A DNA stretch of 56,747 nt from an uncultured Oscillospiraceae bacterium. GTDB taxonomy: Bacteria; Bacillota; Clostridia; Oscillospirales; Acutalibacteraceae. The position numbers were made by a program, and so were the translations under genes. The notes under the pieces were generated by a model. It was not told the DNA's origin. It searched no databases and saw nothing but the letters and a program-made list of their open reading frames with translations. Shown piece after piece: positions 51,355-56,747 of this stretch. Numbering within the stretch: the stretch's first letter is position 1; every line of letters starts with the position of its first letter. The stretch covers positions 1 to 56,747 of the forward strand of contig CAJKBW010000004.1 in NCBI GenBank assembly GCA_905198295.1. The letters run 5' to 3'.

Positions 51355-52425
51355 TTACAGCACGATAAGCTCTTTGGGGGCCGCCGTCAGGTTCTCACAG
51401 CCATCCGGCGTGATGAGCGCCATATCCTCAATACGCACCCCAAATTGCCCGGGCAGATAGATGCCCGGCTCCACCGTCACCACGCTGCCTATCGGCAGCA
51501 GGGCGTCCCCCGCGTTTGGCGACAGGCGCGGCTCCTCATGGATTTCCACCCCGACGCCGTGGCCGGTGCCGTGGCCGAAATACGCTCCATAGCCCGCCTC
51601 ACGGATCACGTCCCGCGCCGCCGCGTCGCCCTGTACGCCGCTGATGTGCGGCGACAGCACGGCCAGCGCCGCCTTCTGCGCACGCAGCACGGTATCGTAC
51701 ACCTCGCGCTGCTGTTCGCTCACCTGCCCCACGGCGACCGTCCGGGTCATGTCGGCATGCCAGCCGTCCACCATAGCGCCGAAATCCATCGTGACAAAAT
51801 CGCCGGGTTCCACCTTTTTATCGGTGGGCACGCCGTGCGGCAGCGAGGAATTCGCGCCGGACACCACAATAAAATCAAACGATACGCCTTCGGCACCCTG
51901 CCGGCGGATGAAAAATTCCAGCTCAAGCGCTATTTCCCGTTCGGTGCGGCCTGCCCGGATAAACGAAAGAATATGCGAAAATCCGGATTCGGTGAGCTGC
52001 TGCGCCTGCCGCAGCTTTTCCAGCTCCTGCGGCGTTTTCACCAGCCGCAGCGCGGTAAGCCGCCGGTCCAGCTCCCCGCCGGTCACCCATTCGATCCCCG
52101 GCAGCATCTGCCGCCAGCGTGCCAGTTCAGCCAGCGTCGTCTGCTCCGCTTCCCTCTGCACCCGCCGGATTCCATGCCGGCGGAACAGTTCCCCGAGCGT
52201 TTCGGATACGTTGGCATACTCACGGCATTCCGCCGTCGTAATTATCCGCGCGGCCGCTTCGCTGTAACGGGAATCGGTCAGGAAATAGGCTTTTTCCCGC
52301 GTAATCAGCACCATCCCCGCGCTCGACGGGAATCCGGTCAGATACCGCCGGCTGTGCGCCGCCGTAACCAGTGCGGCCGTCTGTTCATCCGGCAGGGCTG
52401 CCATCAGCTGTTCCATCGCTGTCAT
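51355..52425 (-). CDS. pepP: Xaa-Pro aminopeptidase (M24 family)
   Basis: Dinuclear metallopeptidase removing the N-terminal residue before proline. N-terminal creatinase-like domain (1-125) and C-terminal pita-bread domain with metal ligands in FVTMDFGAMVDGWHADMTRTV (two Asp), GHGTGHGVGVEIHEEP (His) and VEPGIYLPGQFGVRIED (two Glu). Length 356 matches the short clostridial/bacillar form. Start ATG; an in-frame ATG three codons later is also possible. Located 17 bases after aroQ and upstream of efp, a conserved order in Firmicutes. Confidence 0.93.
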   Translation of the reverse strand: MTAMEQLMAALPDEQTAALVTAAHSRRYLTGFPSSAGMVLITREKAYFLTDSRYSEAAARIITTAECREYANVSETLGELFRRHGIRRVQREAEQTTLAELARWRQMLPGIEWVTGGELDRRLTALRLVKTPQELEKLRQAQQLTESGFSHILSFIRAGRTEREIALELEFFIRRQGAEGVSFDFIVVSGANSSLPHGVPTDKKVEPGDFVTMDFGAMVDGWHADMTRTVAVGQVSEQQREVYDTVLRAQKAALAVLSPHISGVQGDAAARDVIREAGYGAYFGHGTGHGVGVEIHEEPRLSPNAGDALLPIGSVVTVEPGIYLPGQFGVRIEDMALITPDGCENLTAAPKELIVL

Positions 52426-52442
52426 GCTATGCGCCCCCGTCC

Positions 52443-52880
52443 TTATCGGCTGAGTATCCCCTGCATCGCCTGCAGGGCAAGCCTATAGCTGTCCGCGCCG
52501 AAGCCGGCAATCTGCCCGCGGCAGACCGGTGCGATCACCGAGGTATGCCGGAATTCCTCACGGGCGTGGATGTTGGACATATGCACCTCCACCACCGGCA
52601 GCTGAATCGCCGCAATGGCGTCGCGGATCGCATAGCTGTAATGCGTATACGCCCCGGCGTTGAGCACAATGCCGTCATAGACGCCGCGCGCGGCGTGCAG
52701 CCGGTCGATCAGGCCGCCCTCGCTGTTGGTCTGGTCACAGTCCGCCTGCATACCCAGCGATTCCGCCCGCGCGCGGATGGCCTCGCAGATGGAGGCGTAG
52801 CTTTCGGTGCCGTACACCCCCGGCTCCCGCTGGCCGACTAAATTGAGGTTCGGCCCGTTAAGAACCAGTATTTTCATCAT
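52443..52880 (-). CDS. aroQ: Type II 3-dehydroquinate dehydratase
   Basis: Third step of the shikimate pathway, forming 3-dehydroshikimate; a dodecameric flavodoxin-like fold. Signature NGPNLNLVGQREPGVYG with the catalytic Tyr, QTNSEGGLIDRLH, ILNAGAYTHYSYAIRDAI and VEVHMSNIHAREEFR with the catalytic His. Length 145 is standard. GGGGAGGA precedes the ATG; a second ATG follows immediately. No other aro gene is near. Confidence 0.96.
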   Translation of the reverse strand: MMKILVLNGPNLNLVGQREPGVYGTESYASICEAIRARAESLGMQADCDQTNSEGGLIDRLHAARGVYDGIVLNAGAYTHYSYAIRDAIAAIQLPVVEVHMSNIHAREEFRHTSVIAPVCRGQIAGFGADSYRLALQAMQGILSR

Positions 52881-52939
52881 AGGATTCCTCCCCTTTCTGA
52901 TTCACCGCAGGAATATTTCCGCCGCCGGGACAGGCCTGT

Positions 52940-53809
52940 TCAGCCGGTCGGAAGGGCCGCTTCGTACAGCCTGCGCATCGCCCCGGCATCTTCGGCCTGC
53001 GTGCCGGCCGACTCGCAGATAACCGTCGGCGCCATCTGCCGCTCAGCAAACAGCGCCATCAGCGGTTCCGGTTCCGGCCCGTATTCAGTATCCGCAAAGG
53101 TCAGATGGCATTTTTCCCCGCCGGCCGTATAGGCGATTTTGGAAAAATGCACGTGAAAACAGCGGCCGCGTTCCTCGCCCAAACGGCGGCGGATCTCATC
53201 GAGCGCCGCAGCAAAGGCCTCACGGCTGTTCATCGCCCCCTGCATCCGGCTGTTGAGGTGGCCAAAATCAATGCAGGGCAAAAAGCGTTCCTCCGCTTCG
53301 CACATCTGCAGGATCTCCTCGAAATTGCCCAGCTGGTTGATCTTTCCCATAGTCTCGGGACAGATATGCACGCCGGACAAATGCTCTTCGTCCAGCACCC
53401 GCTGGGCACGGCACAGGGTATCGATCGCAAGCTTGATGGCCTCTTCACGGCTCAGGCCTCCCAGTCCGCCCGGGTGCACCACAATCCGGCTGCCGCCCAT
53501 ACCGGCGGCCGCCCGTGCGCTTTCCAGGATATAGCGGATGCTGTTTTCCCTTTTTTCCGCTTCTTTGGAGGCCAGAGAAATATAATACGGCGCATGCACC
53601 GACAACGCCACGCCGTGCTTTGCCGCCTCTTCCCCCAAAGCCTGTGCGCCCTGCGCAGATATGCGCACGCCGCGCCCGCACTGGTATTCATAGGCGTTGA
53701 GCCCCATTTTCTCCACCCACGCCGGCGCCTGCAGCGTCGCTTTATTGCCGTCGGCGTAAAAAGCTTCGCTGTTGCCGGCCGGGCCAAAACGGGCCATAGT
53801 GTTTTTCAT
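52940..53809 (-). CDS. nfo: Endonuclease IV-like AP endonuclease (TIM barrel)
   Basis: Metal-dependent TIM-barrel enzyme resembling endonuclease IV, which cuts DNA at abasic sites. Metal-ligand motifs appear in order: VHAPYYISLAS (His), VVHPGGLGG (His), CPETMGK (Glu), CIDFGHLNSR (Asp/His), FHVHFSKIAY (His) and CESAG (Glu). The ATG at 53809 is chosen, with AAAGGA about ten bases upstream, giving 289 residues; a start at 53860 would overlap the upstream gene. The similarity is to an endonuclease IV-like subgroup common in Clostridia, so repair activity is likely but not certain. Follows yqeG by seven bases. Confidence 0.82.
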   Translation of the reverse strand: MKNTMARFGPAGNSEAFYADGNKATLQAPAWVEKMGLNAYEYQCGRGVRISAQGAQALGEEAAKHGVALSVHAPYYISLASKEAEKRENSIRYILESARAAAGMGGSRIVVHPGGLGGLSREEAIKLAIDTLCRAQRVLDEEHLSGVHICPETMGKINQLGNFEEILQMCEAEERFLPCIDFGHLNSRMQGAMNSREAFAAALDEIRRRLGEERGRCFHVHFSKIAYTAGGEKCHLTFADTEYGPEPEPLMALFAERQMAPTVICESAGTQAEDAGAMRRLYEAALPTG

Positions 53810-53816
53810 CGGCTTC

Positions 53817-54362
53817 TTATCCTTTCCGGCTGTCATGCTGTATAGTATCTCCGCCGGCATGCGTTTTCAGCCAGCCGGCATACCGCCGCAGAATCTTTTT
53901 TTCCAGCGCGCGCTTGAGCGCCAGCGTCGGTTTGCCCGTTTCCAGCTCAATGGGCAGCAGCTGAATCACCCCGATGCCGGCAAGCTTTGCGCCGAGCACA
54001 TCGGTAAAGGTCTGGTCACCCACCGCCATGCACTGCGCCCTCGGCAGGCCCAGACGGCGCACGCCGCGCCAAAAGCCGATCGGCAGCGGCTTGCAGGAAA
54101 AGGCGATGAACCGCAGGCCGATGCGCTGGGCAAACGGCCCAACCCGTTTATGCAGCGCATTGGAAACCACCGTCAGGCCGATGCCCGCCGCCTGCATTTC
54201 GGCAATCCAGACCTCTACCGCCGGATCCAGCTCCTGACTGCCGTGACGGGTCAGCGTATTATCCACATCCAGCAGCAGGCCGCGTATACCGCGCTCTTTC
54301 AATTCCTGTGCTGTGATGTCGGTAATGCGGTTTTTCAGTATTGTCGGGTACAGCAGCGGCAT
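53817..54362 (-). CDS. yqeG: YqeG-family HAD (class IIIA) phosphatase
   Basis: Small HAD-superfamily hydrolase (181 residues). Motif I LLLDVDNTLTRHGS with nucleophile Asp, motif II VVSNALHKRV, Lys in FSCKPLPIGF, and motif IV MAVGDQTFTDVLGAKLAG. In Firmicutes it typically lies near yqeH/aroE; here it sits between rpsU and the endonuclease IV-like gene. Start ATG with AAGGAG upstream. Some relatives dephosphorylate phosphatidylglycerophosphate; this is not evident from sequence. Confidence 0.9.
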   Translation of the reverse strand: MPLLYPTILKNRITDITAQELKERGIRGLLLDVDNTLTRHGSQELDPAVEVWIAEMQAAGIGLTVVSNALHKRVGPFAQRIGLRFIAFSCKPLPIGFWRGVRRLGLPRAQCMAVGDQTFTDVLGAKLAGIGVIQLLPIELETGKPTLALKRALEKKILRRYAGWLKTHAGGDTIQHDSRKG

Positions 54363-54402
54363 AACCGGGCTCCTTCCGCAAAAATGGAGGTCTTGTGTGC
54401 AG

Positions 54403-54418
54403 CGGGAGTCGACTCCCG
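54403..54418. repeat. 16-base perfect palindrome in the yqeG leader
   Basis: CGGGAGTCGACTCCCG, between the rpsU terminator and the yqeG ribosome-binding site. It could be an operator-like site or an mRNA hairpin with almost no loop; nothing else in the window matches it. Confidence 0.45.
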
Positions 54419-54433
54419 AAACCTGCTTACTTA

Positions 54434-54461
54434 AAGAAAAGCGGGCAATACTGCCCGCTTT
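54434..54461 (-). terminator. Terminator of rpsU
   Basis: On the minus strand stem AAAGCGGGCA with TGCCCGCTTT (54461-54452 with 54447-54438), loop of four, followed by TCTTT. Begins seven bases after the S21 stop. Confidence 0.87.
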
Positions 54462-54467
54462 CTCGCT

Positions 54468-54644
54468 TTATTTGAATTTTCTTTTACGAGCCGCTTCCGA
54501 CTTCTTCTTCCGGCGAACAGAGGGCTTCTCATAATGCTCTCTCTTACGCACTTCCGCAATAACGCCGGAGCGCGCGCAGGACTTCTTGAAACGGCGCAGC
54601 GCGCTGTCCAGGGATTCATTATCCCGTACTCGGATTTCTGACAT
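54468..54644 (-). CDS. rpsU: 30S ribosomal protein S21
   Basis: Basic 58-residue small-subunit protein involved in mRNA start-site pairing. Begins MSEIRVRDNESLDSALRRFKK and ends in a Lys/Arg-rich tail (RRKKKSEAARKRKFK), as S21 does. ATG 54644 with GGAGGGAA six bases upstream is chosen; a TTG two codons earlier is not needed. Strong promoter and terminator of its own. Confidence 0.97.
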   Translation of the reverse strand: MSEIRVRDNESLDSALRRFKKSCARSGVIAEVRKREHYEKPSVRRKKKSEAARKRKFK

Positions 54645-54703
54645 ACTCAATTCCCTCCCTCCGCCGTACAGCAGGGGCTTAATCTTGCAACAATGCTTTC
54701 CCT

Positions 54704-54732
54704 ATTATAGCCGAACCCCTGCGGTTCGTCAA
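54704..54732 (-). promoter_or_regulatory. Promoter of rpsU
   Basis: On the minus strand, -35 TTGACG (54732-54727), 17-base spacer, -10 TATAAT (54709-54704), the closest match to consensus in the window, as expected for a ribosomal protein gene. The spacer holds a GAACC/GGTTC inverted repeat. The stretch 54733-54869 between it and leuS shows no clear terminator or gene. Confidence 0.9.
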
Positions 54733-54869
54733 GTGTTTATTTCGCCTTCTCCCGGATTTTTTTGTTCCTCTGCCCAGAAACCCGGATAGATGGTCCGGCC
54801 ATATAGGAATTTTTACCGAACACACTGCCGGATATGCGGCCTTTTTCCGAAAACATCTCACAAAAAGGA

Positions 54870-56747
54870 TTATCCGGCCGGTTTGACCACGATATTGACC
54901 AGCTTGCCGGGGACATACAATTCCTTGACAATCTGCATGTTTTCCAGTGCCGGCGCAATTTTTTCGTCCGCCTTTGCGGCCGCCAGCACCTCCGGCGCCC
55001 CGGCCGTCACGGTGACCTGCATGCGGGTGCGGATCTTGCCGTTGATCTGCACGGCGATCTCCACGGTGTTTTCCGTGCACTTGCTCTCGTCGTAAGCCGG
55101 CCATTCCGCGGCGGACAGCATGCCGCCGTACTGCAGGATTTCCCAGATTTCCTCGGTCATATGCGGCGCAAACGGATTGAGCAGGATCAGCAGGATCCGG
55201 TATTCCTCACGGGTTGCCCCGCCCGCGGCGTACAGATCGTTGACCAGCGCCATCATCGCGGCAATCGCCGTATTGTATTTCAGGTTTTCAATGTCCTCGC
55301 CCACCTTGCGGATGGTGCGGTGCACCGCCGTTTCCAGTTCGGGGCGCACCCCGCCGGGCTTAAGGCCATCCTGCATCGCCCACACGCGTTCGAGGAAGCG
55401 GCGGCAGCCGCGGATACTGGCGCTCGACCACGGCGCGGCTTTTTCAAAATCGCCGATGAACATCTCATACAGACGCATCGTATCGGCGCCGTATTCCCGG
55501 ACGATATCGTCTGGATTGACCACGTTGCCGCGCGATTTGGACATTTTTTCGCCGTTCTCGCCGAGGATCATGCCGTGGCTGGTGCGCTTGCCGTACGGTT
55601 CCGGCCCCGGCACCACGCCGATATCGTACAGGAATTTGTGCCAGAAACGGCTGTACAGCAAATGCAGCGTAGTGTGTTCCATGCCGCCGTTGTACCAGTC
55701 GACCGGCATCCAGTATTCCAGCGCCTCTTTGGAGGCGAGCTCTTTATCGTTGTGCGGATCGCAGTACCGCAGGAAGTACCAGGAGGAACCGCCCCACTGC
55801 GGCATGGTATCGGTTTCCCGCTGCGCAGGCGCGCCGCATTTCGGGCATTTGACATTTACCCAGTCGGTCATCGCGGCAAGCGGCGACTCGCCGTTATCGG
55901 TCGGCTCATAGCTGTCCACCATCGGCAGCCGCACCGGCAGCTCGCTTTCCGGCACCGGCACATACCCGCAGTGCGGGCAGTGCACGATCGGAATCGGCTC
56001 GCCCCAGTAACGCTGGCGGGAAAACACCCAGTCGCGCAGCTTGAAGTTGACCTTATGTTCCCCGATGCCCTTTTCCTCGAGCCACCGGATGATCGCTTCC
56101 TTGGCCTCGTCCACCGTCATCCCGTCGAGGAAGCCGGAATTGACCATCACGCCGGTGCCGCAGTCGGTATACGCCTCTTTCTGCACATCGCCGCCCTTGA
56201 CCACCTCGATAATCGGCAGGCCGAACGCCTTGGCAAAATCCCAGTCACGGGTATCGTGGCCCGGCACCGCCATGATTGCGCCGGTACCGTAGGAAACCAG
56301 AACATAGTCGGAAATAAAGATCGGAATTTCCTTGCCGTTGACCGGATTGACCGCCCGCACCCCATCGAGGCGCACGCCGGTTTTTTCCTTGGCGACCTCG
56401 GTGCGTTCAAAATCCGATTTGCGGGCCGCTTCTTCCTGATACGCGCGCACCTCATCCATATTGTTCAGCCGGTCCGCCCAGGTTTCAATCAGCGGATGCT
56501 CCGGCGACATGACCATATAGGTCGCACCGAACAGGGTATCCGGCCGGGTGGTATAGATCATCACCGGTTCGCCGGCCGTGGTCTCAAAGCGCACCTGCGC
56601 GCCGGTCGAACGGCCGATCCAGTGAATCTGCTGCGCGCGCACGCGCTCCGGGTAATCCACCAGGTCGAGGTCATCGATCAGCCGCTGCGCGTATTCGGTG
56701 ATTTTCAGCATCCACTGGCTTTTGACCTTGCGCACCACCTCGCCGCC
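54870..56747 (-). CDS. leuS: Leucyl-tRNA synthetase, N-terminal part outside window
   Basis: Class I synthetase charging tRNA-Leu. The frame is open to the window edge; the N-terminal portion with the HIGH motif lies beyond it. Visible: editing domain with TTRPDTLFGATYMV and the GTGAIMAVPGHDTRD loop, a zinc ribbon (CPHCG and CPKCG), KMSKS in NGEKMSKSRGN, anticodon domain, and a C-terminal domain starting near VQINGKIRTRMQV. About 625 of a usual 800-820 residues are present. Any T-box leader would lie outside the window. Confidence 0.96.
   Translation of the reverse strand, partial: GGEVVRKVKSQWMLKITEYAQRLIDDLDLVDYPERVRAQQIHWIGRSTGAQVRFETTAGEPVMIYTTRPDTLFGATYMVMSPEHPLIETWADRLNNMDEVRAYQEEAARKSDFERTEVAKEKTGVRLDGVRAVNPVNGKEIPIFISDYVLVSYGTGAIMAVPGHDTRDWDFAKAFGLPIIEVVKGGDVQKEAYTDCGTGVMVNSGFLDGMTVDEAKEAIIRWLEEKGIGEHKVNFKLRDWVFSRQRYWGEPIPIVHCPHCGYVPVPESELPVRLPMVDSYEPTDNGESPLAAMTDWVNVKCPKCGAPAQRETDTMPQWGGSSWYFLRYCDPHNDKELASKEALEYWMPVDWYNGGMEHTTLHLLYSRFWHKFLYDIGVVPGPEPYGKRTSHGMILGENGEKMSKSRGNVVNPDDIVREYGADTMRLYEMFIGDFEKAAPWSSASIRGCRRFLERVWAMQDGLKPGGVRPELETAVHRTIRKVGEDIENLKYNTAIAAMMALVNDLYAAGGATREEYRILLILLNPFAPHMTEEIWEILQYGGMLSAAEWPAYDESKCTENTVEIAVQINGKIRTRMQVTVTAGAPEVLAAAKADEKIAPALENMQIVKELYVPGKLVNIVVKPAG

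Noticed and set aside
1..56747. tRNA or rRNA genes, CRISPR arrays, insertion sequences, phage genes
   Set aside because: No cloverleaf, rRNA stretch, regularly spaced repeat, transposase or integrase was found on either strand by reading; computed scans could still reveal a degenerate remnant.

Overview
The window is a GC-rich, densely coded bacterial chromosome segment with no rRNA, tRNA, CRISPR array, insertion sequence or phage gene that I can see. Gene content points to a Gram-positive anaerobe of the class Clostridia, probably a gut Oscillospirales-type organism. The markers are SepF plus DivIVA with YlmH, a YlbF-family protein, a CD1247-type zinc-ribbon protein, YqeG, the aroQ-pepP-efp order, a single-chain large PurL and a sodium-pumping decarboxylase. 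The family-level placement is inference.

Layout. 1-3549 (+): the 3' part of comM and an ABC-F ATPase. 3625-3987 (+): a visibly AT-rich DUF4180 gene, closed by a two-way terminator shared with pcrA. 4039-8456 (-): pcrA, then the beta and gamma subunits of a Na+-translocating decarboxylase. 8544-9895 (+): apgM. 9907-17423 (-): a six-gene array read as DUF1538 membrane protein, tandem P-II-like protein, TrkA, TrkH, EamA transporter and NhaC antiporter. It has a promoter before the first gene and a terminator after the last, and looks like one cation-homeostasis unit. 17582-18970 (-): a DEAD-box RNA helicase with its own promoter, a folded 5' leader and a terminator.

18978-35945 (-): a 14-gene co-oriented array starting at a clear promoter: miaB, ylbF-like, mutS, mutL, miaA, HlyD-like, yggS-like, sepF, ylmH, divIVA, ileS, lspA, rluD-like, HAD phosphatase. 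It combines tRNA modification, mismatch repair, septum formation and translation. mutL is broken by a frameshift in this sequence.

35981-41896 (-): three poorly known membrane proteins in a row, preceded by a membrane-bound GGDEF-EAL protein whose two catalytic sites both look degenerate. 41952-44982: pdxST (-) divergent from the MocR-type regulator pdxR (+), with overlapping promoters and TGGTAT-type repeats. 45003-49767: araD and purL (-). 49791-51319: a small 59-codon gene of unknown function, the CD1247-type protein and efp. 51355-54732: pepP, aroQ, an endonuclease IV-like gene, yqeG and rpsU. 54870-56747: the 3' two-thirds of leuS, cut by the window edge.

Most promoters I could place have a TG dinucleotide one base upstream of the -10 hexamer. 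The items most worth following are the DUF1538/P-II/Trk/NhaC unit, the helicase leader RNA, the mutL frameshift, the degenerate c-di-GMP protein and the 59-codon gene.
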